From NCBI RefSeq assembly GCF_034932105.1, contig NZ_JAYGIG010000016.1, forward strand, positions 3,251 to 67,250: a stretch of 64,000 nucleotides of DNA. The letters are read 5' to 3'. Positions 36,238 to 45,211 of this stretch are shown here, piece after piece. The DNA comes from Leptothoe sp034932105. Its GTDB lineage: Bacteria; Cyanobacteriota; Cyanobacteriia; Phormidesmidales; Phormidesmidaceae. The translations under genes were made by a program, and so were the position numbers. Below the pieces are notes generated by a model that worked only from the letters and a program-made list of their open reading frames with translations, made no database searches and was not told the origin of the DNA. The first letter of the stretch is position 1, and the number at the start of each line of letters is the position of its first letter.

Positions 36238-39069
36238 CTAGCCCACAACGGGAGCCCTGTCGACTGTCGTCAAAACCAATGATTGCACCTCATTCAGTAG
36301 GTCCTGACGATTAAAATCAGCCTTTTGATAGACCCGAACCACTCCGTCTAAAAGCTGTTGATCCTTAGCGGTTAGGGTTTTAGCTGTCACAATAACGATC
36401 GGAATATCTTGCCAAGCAGATGTTTGGCGCAGCACTTGCACAAATTCAAAGCCGTCCATGCCTGGCATCATCAAATCCAACACAATTAAGTCGGGTACGG
36501 TGTGATGGAGATAGTCCAGGGCCTGGTGTGCGTCGGGTGCCAGGACAACAGACCAATTAGGGTTTTGCAAAAAGCGGCCCATAATTTCCCGAGCATCAGC
36601 ATTGTCCTCAACCACCAAAATTTTAGGGCATGGTTGGCTAGGCAGTTGAGTGTTTAGAACATCCAATAGACGTATGTGGTCAACTGGTTTGGGCAAACAG
36701 TCAGTGGCTCCTAGCTGTAGGGCACGGTTAGACTCCTCGGTTGTGGTCAACACAGTAATCGGTACTTCAGCTATCGTTGACATGGCCTTAAGATCCTGTA
36801 GCATTGCCCATCCATCCTGCTGGGGCACCAGCATATCCAAAATAATGGCCTCAGGCAGTAGTTCCCCAGCCAGGGCCAAGGCCTGTTGCCCAAGACCACC
36901 AGACACAACGTTGTAACCAGCATCTGTCAACCAGCTGTGTAAACTTTCCCCAGTATCTCCATCATCGTCAATGACTAAGACGGTCTTTTCCGATGCTCCA
37001 TTCGATAATTCATGAATGCCTACTAGTGCTTCCCGCTCAACCATGCGAATAGGGGGAGCGAAGAAGGTTTCATCGGAGGGCCTATCCACCTGGACGGTTT
37101 GGGGGATGGTCAAGGTAAAGGTGGTGCCCTGACCGTAGGTACTGTCAACGGAGATATCTCCCCCCATCATGGCAATAAACTGTTTGGTAATGGTCAGGCC
37201 TAGACCTGTACCTCCGTACTTGCGCGTAGTCGATGTATCTGCTTGGGTAAAGGCTTGGAAAATCTTCCCCATTTGCTCCGTTGTCATACCAATACCAGTA
37301 TCCGTTACCGTAAACCGCAGAGAGTTGTCCTCATGTCCTTGGGCGTTAGTCATTACGGTGGGCTCAACGGCCAGGGTAATGGTGCCATTTTCAGTGAATT
37401 TACAGGCATTGCTTAGCAGATTAATCAAGCTTTGTCGGAGTTTGACTTCGTCTGCATGGAGCACACCAATGTCCTCCGGACAAGACATCGATAGCTGATT
37501 AAAGTTCTTGTGGGCTAAGGGCTGAATCGTGCCCATAATCTCGTCCATGGTGGACTTAACATCAATGTCCTCCAGAAAGAGCTCCATTCGACCAGCCTCA
37601 ATCTTGGATAAATCGAGTACTGAGTTGATCAGTCCTAATAGGTGTTTGCCCGCCCCTTGGATTTTTTGTAAGTCGGGGACAAAATCCTCTTCGCCAATAC
37701 TGGTGACATCTTCTTCCAGCATTTCGCTATAGCCAATGATGGCGTTGAGGGGGGTACGCAGTTCATGGCTCATGTTGGCTAAAAATTCACTTTTAGAACG
37801 GTTGGCATCCTCGGCTTTTATCCGGGCTGTTTCCGCTTCTTCCATGGCAGTTGCCAATTGGGTTGTACGGTCTTTGACCCGCTCGTCCAAATCCCGATTG
37901 AGTTCAATCAGTTGTTCTTCCGCCTGTTTACGTTCTGTAAAATCTTGCAAAAAGATGGATAGGCCATCCACACCGGGATATCCCCGCACCATCAGCCATC
38001 GTTCAGTGGGCTCATAGTAGGCTTCAAAGCTAACTACCTGTTGCTGAGTTGCCACAGCTTGATGATAATTTTCCGTAAATCGCTTTCCCAGGGATAGGGG
38101 TAAAACTTGCCAAACATCCTCTCCTAGCAGATTCGGGATGTCCCGCTTGAGAATATCGGCTGCCTGGGCATTGACATAGGTGATCACCCATTTTCGATCT
38201 AGGGCAATGAAGGCATCAGTAATGCTTTCTAGCACCTTAATGGTCTTTTGGCTGGTCCGACGCAGTCGGTTGATCACCCAAAATGCCACAATGCCTGAGC
38301 TAGTAAATGACAGTATGTAGATCAGGTTTCGATAAAATGCGATTCGTTTCTGCGTAGTTTGTTGTATGTCGTCAAACTGAGTTTCGAGGGCTCGAATATT
38401 ATTCGTCAGCGGTAAAGCCATTATCTGACTACTGAGCTGATCGGCGGCGGGTTTATTAGTTAAAACTAACTGGACTGATTGGGCCATTTGCCGCTGGGTC
38501 GTTGAAGTGGTCCCCAGTTTTGCCTCTAGACCCCTGAGTTTTGTTTCGATCTCCGTGACGAGTTTTTTATCGCTGGTTACGGCATAAAGAAATAGATCGT
38601 TGAGTAGGGACTCTACCTCTAGACGGACGCTACCGATTAGGCCATTGAGCACATTGGATTCCTGGGAAAGCGCTGTTCTTAATTCCGCATGATGAATTTC
38701 CAGTTGCTCAACCAGCTGTCGCTTTTCAGCGAGTAATTCCGCGTTAAAGTCTAACTGTTTCTGTAAACGATCTTTATCGTTGTCTGATAGAGTTTGGGGA
38801 ATTTGTGTCATCAGCTGGGCTTGTACTTGCTCTGATTCAAGCAAAGCCGTGTTTAAGGCTTGTCCATTTTGGGAAATGGTATGGCGAATATCTTGTAAAG
38901 CTAGCTGAGCAGCTGCCTCATTGACCAGGTGATCTGAAATTAAGGCACTGTAGCTACGGTACTGATCAAAATCAACGGTAAAGCTTTTGAGACCTAAAAT
39001 TGTTAGGACTGAGAGTGTAGCGACAGCGGGTATACCCTTTAAAAAATGCTTTCGTCTGACCTCAGGCAT
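36238..39069 (-). CDS. Hybrid histidine kinase, paralogue of the neighbouring one
   Basis: The protein has 943 residues from the ATG at 39069; an in-frame GTG at 39111 would add 14. The later start puts the phospho-accepting His at residue 435, exactly as in the neighbouring paralogue. Order: TM1, DAHL-like helical sensor, TM2, PAS, HisKA (FLANMSHELRTPLNAIIGYSEML), HATPase_c (LLSNACKFT, TDTGIGM, GGTGLGLTI), two receivers (ILDMLVPQ and LDLMMPG). The kinase core is highly similar to its neighbour while the sensor region is diverged, pointing to duplication followed by change in input. The 549-bp gap suggests its own promoter. Confidence 0.92.
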   Translation of the reverse strand: MPEVRRKHFLKGIPAVATLSVLTILGLKSFTVDFDQYRSYSALISDHLVNEAAAQLALQDIRHTISQNGQALNTALLESEQVQAQLMTQIPQTLSDNDKDRLQKQLDFNAELLAEKRQLVEQLEIHHAELRTALSQESNVLNGLIGSVRLEVESLLNDLFLYAVTSDKKLVTEIETKLRGLEAKLGTTSTTQRQMAQSVQLVLTNKPAADQLSSQIMALPLTNNIRALETQFDDIQQTTQKRIAFYRNLIYILSFTSSGIVAFWVINRLRRTSQKTIKVLESITDAFIALDRKWVITYVNAQAADILKRDIPNLLGEDVWQVLPLSLGKRFTENYHQAVATQQQVVSFEAYYEPTERWLMVRGYPGVDGLSIFLQDFTERKQAEEQLIELNRDLDERVKDRTTQLATAMEEAETARIKAEDANRSKSEFLANMSHELRTPLNAIIGYSEMLEEDVTSIGEEDFVPDLQKIQGAGKHLLGLINSVLDLSKIEAGRMELFLEDIDVKSTMDEIMGTIQPLAHKNFNQLSMSCPEDIGVLHADEVKLRQSLINLLSNACKFTENGTITLAVEPTVMTNAQGHEDNSLRFTVTDTGIGMTTEQMGKIFQAFTQADTSTTRKYGGTGLGLTITKQFIAMMGGDISVDSTYGQGTTFTLTIPQTVQVDRPSDETFFAPPIRMVEREALVGIHELSNGASEKTVLVIDDDGDTGESLHSWLTDAGYNVVSGGLGQQALALAGELLPEAIILDMLVPQQDGWAMLQDLKAMSTIAEVPITVLTTTEESNRALQLGATDCLPKPVDHIRLLDVLNTQLPSQPCPKILVVEDNADAREIMGRFLQNPNWSVVLAPDAHQALDYLHHTVPDLIVLDLMMPGMDGFEFVQVLRQTSAWQDIPIVIVTAKTLTAKDQQLLDGVVRVYQKADFNRQDLLNEVQSLVLTTVDRAPVVG

Positions 39070-39608
39070 CTCCAAAAATCCCAAAAATATAGCTTTGCGC
39101 ACATAGCTCACACCATAGGTGATTGATTAAAACGATAGATAGCAATAGCTATGTGCGGCGCAATCTGATGAAGGATTTCATCAGATTGCTATATTGTCTG
39201 ACTGTTAATCAGAAACGTTTTATATAGCTGAGTCATGGCTCTAGCCTTAGGTTTTAATCCGAAATTAGCGATCGCAACAAATACACTGATGGTATTGAGA
39301 AAGCTTTAATCACAGCAAATTCCCAAGCTGACATCTCCTCCAGTACCTTAATCAACATCTGTGTTGGCAGCTAATCCGAACATTTACGTAGGATCGTTGC
39401 AAAAATTCTAAAGTCAGAACATCCTGGAAGTAACGGCATCATGGCAAGTGCTCTTAAATCAGAACATTCTAGACATAACGTCCCCGTCTGAAGACATTGA
39501 AGTACTATCCAATATCTTCTCCTTACAAAGCCCAGGAGCTTACATCCGATTAGATCTGGCCATCTTAAATCTAATTAAGGGATGAAACGTCAACTATAAA
39601 GTAGGCGC
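39070..39608. other. Gap between DAHP synthase and kinase genes, with strong hairpin
   Basis: A perfect 12-bp stem with a GGAT loop lies at 39161-39172 / 39177-39188 (CAATCTGATGAA and its complement). There is no T tract on either strand. To its right, TCAGAACATYCT words recur near 39414 and 39462. No gene is supported; the kinase promoter must lie here. Confidence 0.4.
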
Positions 39609-40442
39609 TTAGGACATTACGGGGCTAGGGATTGACCGGTTAACTGCCTGGGCGATGGGTATGAGGCTATGCACCAGCTCAGCCATCGCTTCTAGGCTAA
39701 GGGTTTGTCGAGCATCACTCACGGACTGCTCCGGTTCTGGATGGCATTCAATCATCAAACCATCGGCTCCGGCTGCGATCGCACCCCGAGCCAACCCCGC
39801 GACCAATTCACGCTTACCCGTAGCATGGCTAGGATCCACCAACACAGGTAAATGGGTAATTTGCTTAAGGGCCACCACGGCCCCCAGATCGAGCACATTG
39901 CGGGTATAGCTATCAAAGCTACGAATCCCCCGCTCACAAAGAATAATATTCGGATTCCCATGGCTGGCAATATATTCCGCCGCCATCACAAACTCGGCCA
40001 CGGTGGCGGCCAAACCACGCTTGAGCAATACGGGTTTGTCAATTTCCCCCAATGCCTTGAGCAGATCAAAATTTTGCATATTGCGGCTACCCACCTGTAA
40101 CACATCGGCATGGGGCAGTAGCTTCTCAATTTGATGGATGGCCATCACCTCCGTCACCACCGGCAGACCATAGCGTTGCCGAATGGCGGAGAGAATATCC
40201 AATCCCACCTCCCCCAACCCCTGGAACGCATAGGGCGATGTGCGAGGTTTGTAGATGCCGCCGCGCAACCCTTGGATGGGCAAATGAGCTTGGGCAATAG
40301 TTTCCATTTGGGCCATGCTTTCAATGGCACAGGGGCCGCCAACGATAAATAGCTGTTGGCCACCGACGGTAACGGTGGGGGTAATGACTATTTCACTGGT
40401 GTGATTAGCATGGGCTTTGGCAACAAGTTTGGCATCCTTCAT
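39609..40442 (-). CDS. aroF: 3-deoxy-7-phosphoheptulonate synthase (DAHP synthase, AroAI-beta/KdsA type)
   Basis: The protein has 277 residues from the ATG at 40442. The frame stays open to 40517, but that stretch is the terminator hairpin and its U-tract, so the Phe-rich extension is not credible. VGGPCAIES, RGGIYKPRTSPYAFQGLG, LQVGSRNMQNFDLL, LKRG, ILCERGIRSF and DPSHATGKR mark the class I beta DAHP synthase that condenses PEP and erythrose-4-phosphate, the first step of aromatic synthesis. It has no ACT or chorismate mutase domain, so feedback may come from the leader described below. Confidence 0.95.
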   Translation of the reverse strand: MKDAKLVAKAHANHTSEIVITPTVTVGGQQLFIVGGPCAIESMAQMETIAQAHLPIQGLRGGIYKPRTSPYAFQGLGEVGLDILSAIRQRYGLPVVTEVMAIHQIEKLLPHADVLQVGSRNMQNFDLLKALGEIDKPVLLKRGLAATVAEFVMAAEYIASHGNPNIILCERGIRSFDSYTRNVLDLGAVVALKQITHLPVLVDPSHATGKRELVAGLARGAIAAGADGLMIECHPEPEQSVSDARQTLSLEAMAELVHSLIPIAQAVNRSIPSPVMS

Positions 40443-40476
40443 GGTGGTAAAAAAATAAACGGCTAAAAAACAAAAA

Positions 40477-40502
40477 GCCCGCAGCCTGTAAAGGCTCCGG
40501 GC
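40477..40502 (-). terminator. Terminator in the aroF leader (candidate attenuator)
   Basis: Read on the minus strand, a 10-bp stem with one C/C mismatch (arms 40493-40502 and 40477-40486, loop 6) is followed by TTTTTGTTTTTT, about 35 bases before the aroF ATG. A strong intrinsic terminator in this position would block aroF unless it is disarmed. Its 5' arm can instead pair with 40528-40537 (CCGGG and GGT against CCCGG and ACC), giving a mutually exclusive antiterminator (40497-40507 with 40528-40537). Confidence 0.7.
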
Positions 40503-40525
40503 AAGGTCGTACGGCACAGCGAACG

Positions 40526-40588
40526 CTACCTACCCGGTGGCGGCGTAAAAAAGAAAACTGTAAATTGCCAGCTGTGACGAACGATCAT
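40526..40588 (-). CDS. Candidate Phe-rich leader peptide of aroF
   Basis: A 20-codon frame runs from the ATG at 40588 to TAG at 40526-40528. It has Trp at 7, Phe at 9, Phe-Phe-Phe at 12-14 and Pro-Pro-Pro at 16-18. The Pro-Gly-Arg-stop codons are the left arm of the proposed antiterminator. Stalling at the Phe codons would leave that arm free and allow readthrough; reaching the stop would cover it and favour termination. The layout parallels the pheA leader of enterobacteria. The ribosome binding site is weak (GAG at spacing 5), so translation needs proof. Confidence 0.5.
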   Translation of the reverse strand: MIVRHSWQFTVFFFTPPPGR

Positions 40589-40657
40589 GGTGCTCAAAAG
40601 GAAAATGGGTAGGGGAAAATTAGTAAAACCAGCAAAAAGCCCGTAGATAAAACAAAA

Positions 40658-40725
40658 CCGCAGGGCTTTCACTCTGCGGTTCACCGGCGTCCCATGCTAG
40701 AGCTAGGGTTCAGGGCCGGTGAACC
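40658..40725 (-). terminator. Terminator and long stem after ridA
   Basis: On the minus strand a 10-bp stem (40716-40725 with 40678-40687, GGTTCACCGG and its complement; 28-nt loop containing the palindrome CTAGAGCTAG) is followed by a second hairpin, CCGCAG/CTGCGG (40674-40679 with 40658-40663), then TTTTGTTTT. The two share two bases. It may simply end ridA transcription or form part of the aroF leader control. Confidence 0.55.
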
Positions 40726-40852
40726 TGGCTAAACCAAAAGTAAAAAGACTTGCACTGCATGGCTGTTAAAAAACTGAGACGGACATGATTGCGATGTACC
40801 TAGGCTAGCGTGCCAACTTTAAACCGTCAACCCAGGGTGAACCGATGCCCAG

Positions 40853-41242
40853 CTAGATCACGGCAATACATTCAATTTCCACCAGCACATCCTTGGGCAG
40901 ACGAGCCACTTCCACACAGGCCCTCGCCGGAGCAGTGGCTTCCTCAAAATAGGTGCCATAGACACCATTCATGGTGCCAAAATCATTCATGTCTTTTAAA
41001 AATACGGATGTTTTGACCACATCGGCCATGGTGGCCCCGGCGGCGGCTAAAACAGCCTTGAGGTTATCGAGACATTGCTGGGTTTGAACCGCCACATCCC
41101 CATCCCCCACTAAAGCTCCACTGCTGGGGTCCAAGGCCACTTGCCCAGAGGCAAACACCATCTCGCCGGAGGCAACAATGGCCTGATTGTAGGGACCGAC
41201 GGGGGCAGGGGCCTGATCGGTTTGAACGATGCGACGAACCAT
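40853..41242 (-). CDS. ridA: RidA family reactive enamine/imine deaminase
   Basis: The protein has 129 residues, the standard length. It shows APAPVGPYNQAIVASGEMVFASGQVALDP, TSVFLKDMNDFGTMNGVYGTYF, and ARACVEVARLPKDVLVEIECIAV with the conserved Arg and Glu. It hydrolyses 2-aminoacrylate and related imines released by PLP enzymes. It lies upstream of the aroF leader on the same strand, separated by the terminator structure at 40658-40725. Confidence 0.95.
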   Translation of the reverse strand: MVRRIVQTDQAPAPVGPYNQAIVASGEMVFASGQVALDPSSGALVGDGDVAVQTQQCLDNLKAVLAAAGATMADVVKTSVFLKDMNDFGTMNGVYGTYFEEATAPARACVEVARLPKDVLVEIECIAVI

Positions 41243-41462
41243 AACACGACATTAGATAACTAGCCAGAGTATTCTACCGGAAAATCCGATAGCGTCTGTC
41301 ACCTCGGCCCTAGAGTGAACTATGGGAGCAAGTCTCTAATTGCCATAGGAGCCGTGCCATGGATGTTACTTTTAGATCAACCTGGTCCACCCCCGGACCG
41401 GTCGTTTTCTCATAGCAGAAACGGCCCGGCGTCAACCCACTAACCATATCTGTCCTGATCCC

Positions 41463-41954
41463 ATGGCTGACATTAATCGTGTTACCGAGCTTTATCAAGC
41501 ATTTCCCCAGCAGTTTCGCAGTGTCATTCTCAGCACCGTCAGCGCCGATGGTATGCCCCAGGCAAGCTATGCCCCTTTTTTAATGGATGACGATAGGACC
41601 CTATATATCTATGTCAGTGGGTTGTCTGCCCATACGGCCAACCTCAAACAAACCCGCCGGGCCAGTGTGCTATTAATCGAAGATGAAGCGGCCACCAAGG
41701 AGATCTTTGCTCGCCGTCGACTGACCTATGAATGCTCTGCCGCACCCTTACCCCGTGACACCAGCCAGTGGCAAACGTTAATCGATCGCTTTGAGCAGCA
41801 ATTTGGTCAGGTGATTGGCTTGATGAAGGATCTGCCTGACTTTCAAGTATTCCAGCTACAGCCCCAAGCAGGACAATTTGTGATCGGCTTTGGGGCGGCG
41901 TACCGAATTAATGTCAATGACCTCAATAGTCTGGAGCCTAGGCGTCAGGACTAG
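41463..41954 (+). CDS. HugZ-like pyridoxamine 5'-phosphate oxidase family protein
   Basis: The protein has 163 residues with the split-barrel FMN/haem-binding fold: FRSVILSTVSADGMPQASYAPFLMDDDRTLYIYVSGLSAHTANLKQTRRASVLLIEDE and ARRRLTYECSA, ending in GQFVIGFGAAYRI. The last motif is typical of HugZ-type haem-degrading proteins, suggesting haem or flavin chemistry, but the substrate is not proven. Its 3' end overlaps the convergent TetR gene by 17 bp. Confidence 0.82.
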   Translation: MADINRVTELYQAFPQQFRSVILSTVSADGMPQASYAPFLMDDDRTLYIYVSGLSAHTANLKQTRRASVLLIEDEAATKEIFARRRLTYECSAAPLPRDTSQWQTLIDRFEQQFGQVIGLMKDLPDFQVFQLQPQAGQFVIGFGAAYRINVNDLNSLEPRRQD

Positions 41955-42570
41955 GCTCAGGCTGGGCTAACACCCCATTGAGAAAAATATCGGCCAGGGT
42001 TTCTGCCAGTTCCTTCATATCCTGGGGAGAACTAGCTTCGTCGGCCAGGGTGGTTTGGCTAAATCCGGCTACGGTAAACATGCCCAGGAAAATTCGAGCC
42101 ACCACCCGAGGATTCATGGGGCGATAGGTGCCTCGATCCATGGCGGTTTGAAAAAATGCTTCGGCCACATCGGTCATTTTGGAAATTACTTCCGCCTGTA
42201 CCCGTTCTCGCAACTCTGGGTGAAACTGTGCTTCCATAAAACACACCCGCAGCATGTCGGTATTGGCAGACATGTTGAGCATGCGTTTGCGCATGACCTT
42301 GCCAATGGCCTTATAGTTGGCCATTTCACTCAGCTCAGTTAACAGATCGGTGAGCAGGTCCACCCACCCCCTGGTCGCCACCTCGATCAAAATAGCTTTT
42401 TTGTTTTCAAAGTGCCGAAATAGGGTGCCCTCGGCCACTCCCGCCGCTTGAGCTAGATCGCGGGTGGTGGTGCCGCCATAGCCCCGCCGGGCAAATAGCC
42501 GCTGAGCCGCCCCAAGAATTTTCTCCTGGGTATCGTCTGGGGGCGACGTCAAGGTTTTAGCAAATTGCAT
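41938..42570 (-). CDS. TetR/AcrR family transcriptional regulator
   Basis: The protein has 210 residues. The N-terminal HTH is KILGAAQRLFARRGYGGTTTRDLAQAAGVAEGTLFRHFENKKAIL, the classical TetR DNA-binding domain. The helical C-terminal ligand domain has no recognisable class. It probably represses a nearby or distant gene in response to a small ligand. It overlaps the convergent HugZ-like gene by 17 bp at 41938-41954. Confidence 0.92.
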   Translation of the reverse strand: MQFAKTLTSPPDDTQEKILGAAQRLFARRGYGGTTTRDLAQAAGVAEGTLFRHFENKKAILIEVATRGWVDLLTDLLTELSEMANYKAIGKVMRKRMLNMSANTDMLRVCFMEAQFHPELRERVQAEVISKMTDVAEAFFQTAMDRGTYRPMNPRVVARIFLGMFTVAGFSQTTLADEASSPQDMKELAETLADIFLNGVLAQPEPSPDA

Positions 42571-42750
42571 AGGGTAGGATACGACACGTACGGTTAGAAA
42601 ACTGACGTTGCGGAGCCTCTCCTACAACAACGACACACCAAGGCCATGGGAAACCCCTCAAGACCTTGGGTTTATTCTCTACCGTGAGCTGCGCAATCAG
42701 GTCATTGGTTAACAGAAGCTTACATTCAGCTAAGGTTAAGGCCTGATTTG

Positions 42751-43890
42751 CTACGCAGATGCTAGGACAGTTGCATCGGGATGGATGGGGACATGGACCT
42801 CATGGCAGGCGGTATCGCCTAGGCAAATGCCCATGCCGCGAGCCGTCTTCACCAACGCATCGCCGGGACTTACCGCTTGGTATTCAGCAATGGCCTCGGC
42901 AATGGGGACATGGACCACCTGGCGGTTTTGCCAGCTCACCATGTGGTCATACTTGCCAGCGGCGATTAGGTCTACCGCTTCCACCCCAAAAGTGGTGGCG
43001 AGCACCCGATCTAGGGGTGACGGGGTGCCACCGCGCTGCACATGGCCCAGGACGGTGACTCGGGTTTCTGCCCCGATTTTTTCGGTAATTTGGTCAGCTA
43101 GGTGTTCACCGATACCCCCCAGACGGCTCTGGCCCAGGCGATTTGTCTGGACAATTTTTTCCCCCGCTTCGGTACAGACGGCCTCCGCCACAATGATGGT
43201 GGCAAAATTCCGCTTCAGCCCTTTGATGGTTTGACAAATGTTGTCAATGGAGTAGGAAATCTCAGGGATCAGCACGATATCTGCCCCACCGGCGATACCG
43301 GCGTTGAGGGCAATGTGCCCGGCGTCGCGACCCATCACCTCTAAAATCATCACCCGAGAGTGACTGGCGGCGGTGAAATGTAAACGATCTAGGGCTTCGG
43401 TGGCAATGTTTACTGCCGTGTCAAACCCGATGGAACGCTCGGTACAACCAAGGTCGTTATCGATGGTTTTGGGAATACCCACCAGGTTCAGTCCCCCTTG
43501 CTGAGCCAGGCGGCGCAGGATGGCCATGCTACCGTCACCGCCGATGCCAATTAGGGCATCCAGGCCCAGAAGATGGTAACCGTCGATGATTTCTTGGGAG
43601 CGATCGCACGTGGATCCATCGGGCAAGGGAAAAGCAAACGGGTTGCCCTGATTGGTCGTGCCCAACACGGTGCCCCCAGCCCGAAGTAAACCGTGGGTGC
43701 TGGACACATCAAACTCCACATATTCAGGCGGCCGTGCCATTAACCCCTGGGTGGCACGGGGAATTCCCACCACTTCCCATCCATAGCTGTCGGCCCGATG
43801 TACTACGGCCCGTAAAGCGGCGTTGAGGCCAGCACAGTCTCCACCACTGGTAAGTAGGCCAATTCGCTTAATGTCCTCATGCTGTCCCAT
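42751..43890 (-). CDS. pfkA: 6-phosphofructokinase
   Basis: The protein has 379 residues. It phosphorylates fructose-6-phosphate. GGDGS (117-121) keeps the Gly typical of ATP-dependent enzymes, while PKTIDND has Lys141 where E. coli PfkA has Gly124, a residue found in PPi enzymes and in some ATP enzymes such as trypanosomal PFK. MGRDAGHIAL and GHVQRGGTPSPLDR (fructose-6-phosphate binding) are present. ATP use is more likely than PPi because of the first Gly. Confidence 0.94.
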   Translation of the reverse strand: MGQHEDIKRIGLLTSGGDCAGLNAALRAVVHRADSYGWEVVGIPRATQGLMARPPEYVEFDVSSTHGLLRAGGTVLGTTNQGNPFAFPLPDGSTCDRSQEIIDGYHLLGLDALIGIGGDGSMAILRRLAQQGGLNLVGIPKTIDNDLGCTERSIGFDTAVNIATEALDRLHFTAASHSRVMILEVMGRDAGHIALNAGIAGGADIVLIPEISYSIDNICQTIKGLKRNFATIIVAEAVCTEAGEKIVQTNRLGQSRLGGIGEHLADQITEKIGAETRVTVLGHVQRGGTPSPLDRVLATTFGVEAVDLIAAGKYDHMVSWQNRQVVHVPIAEAIAEYQAVSPGDALVKTARGMGICLGDTACHEVHVPIHPDATVLASA

Positions 43891-44422
43891 AGTGTCTACG
43901 CTTTCGCTATAAAATCGCGTCTCAAGCCTACAGCGTTTGGGTGACGCCCAAGGAGACTAAGCTGCCATTCTGAGAAATTATTGATAGGACGATAGATTCT
44001 GCAACATTTTTGTATCTTCGAGTTACGGTTTTTGTTGCTATATCAAGGATTTAGCCGTCCTTTCATGTTCTGAGTAACAAACACTTGAGGGGACTGGAAC
44101 TGTTCAGTTTACTGAAACCAATGGGTGTAATTACTGACATTAATTGCCCGGTTTATTGGGAGTTGATTTGTCTTTACCAGAACTTGTCCATCGGCCATCA
44201 ACTCACCTTAACAAAGCCATAGCAACAATATTGTTTTAGTAAATGCACGGCACTTGACCCGACATTCTGAATGGGGTTGATTATATTTGGCGTAACGGCA
44301 AATCAATCCGTAATACGCTGTTGAGCGCGAATTGGTTTGTACGAATATCAGGACATCTTCCGGTTAGGTCTACTAACCCTTGTTAAGAACAGTAAGGTTA
44401 AGGTTTTTTACTACGGAATCCA
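43891..44422. other. 532-bp gap between pfkA and the PEP-CTERM gene
   Basis: This is the divergent promoter region, AT-rich with no open frame of note. I see no clear promoter pair, repeat or RNA gene. Confidence 0.3.
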
Positions 44423-45184
44423 ATGGCAAAGGCCATTTTAAGTACTGCTATAGGGGCTTTGGTTGCGTCTGTAGGTGTTATTGCTGCAACACCTCAGTCT
44501 GCGACCGTCCAAGGGTTTAACGGCAGCTTTGCTCCCGAACGGTGGGAGTTGTTTAATAGCAGTCCGGCATTTCCCGGTATCGATAATTCTCAATTAACTA
44601 TTAATAATGTCCCACTGGCCCCGTTTAATGGCTCAGTGGATTTTACTAATGCTCCTGATTCCCTCACCCTATTAGGGAGTAATCAGTCTGCCATTTTGGA
44701 TCAGTTTGGATTAAGTTGTAGTTCCCCTAACCTACCGGTTTCCGCCCTCTTTTTGTGTGACACCAGCTTTACCACGGTTTTTGTCACGGTTCCTGAAGCC
44801 AGTATTTTTTCGTTTAACTGGGATTACACCACCACCGATAGCCTTGGTGCTGCGTTTGATCCCTTTGGTTTTGCCCTGGGTAACTTCCCCCCCACGGACC
44901 TCCGTACCGATGGCGTATTTACTGAGCTGATTGATCGAAACGGACCTGCCCGACAGTCTGGGACAGCGTCGGTGAAGATTGCGGCCAATCAAGTATTTGG
45001 GTTTCAAATTGGCACGGCGGATAATCAAGGCGGTCGGGCCATGACTACCATCAGTCAGTTTCAAGTGAAGCGGATTGACCCTGAAGAGCCCACATCAGTA
45101 CCGGAGCCAGCGTCGGTGGTTGCGATCGCACTCGCCACGGGCCTCGGTCTACGCTTCAGTAAATCGTCTCGTTCCGGCAAATAG
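44423..45184 (+). CDS. PEP-CTERM sorted exported protein
   Basis: The protein has 253 residues. An N-terminal signal (ILSTAIGALVASVGVIAATPQSA) and a C-terminal sorting signal, VPEPASVVAIALATGLGLRFSKSSR (Val-Pro-Glu-Pro, hydrophobic helix, basic end), identify a substrate of the exosortase/PEP-CTERM pathway. The body is beta-rich with two Cys (CSSPNLPVSALFLC) that could form a disulphide. It is likely an extracellular or polysaccharide-associated protein; the body has no known domain. Confidence 0.88.
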   Translation: MAKAILSTAIGALVASVGVIAATPQSATVQGFNGSFAPERWELFNSSPAFPGIDNSQLTINNVPLAPFNGSVDFTNAPDSLTLLGSNQSAILDQFGLSCSSPNLPVSALFLCDTSFTTVFVTVPEASIFSFNWDYTTTDSLGAAFDPFGFALGNFPPTDLRTDGVFTELIDRNGPARQSGTASVKIAANQVFGFQIGTADNQGGRAMTTISQFQVKRIDPEEPTSVPEPASVVAIALATGLGLRFSKSSRSGK

Positions 45185-45211
45185 CCTTTGGCCATGACGT
45201 CCGAAGATGGC

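Noticed and set aside
40443..40517. N-terminal extension of DAHP synthase rich in Phe and Tyr
   Set aside because: The codons are those of the terminator hairpin and its U-tract, downstream of the proposed leader peptide. The family start is the ATG at 40442.
40443..40852. T-box riboswitch for the aroF leader
   Set aside because: I see no T-box bulge motif (TGGNACCGCG-like). The small Phe-rich frame and overlapping hairpins fit ribosome-mediated attenuation better.
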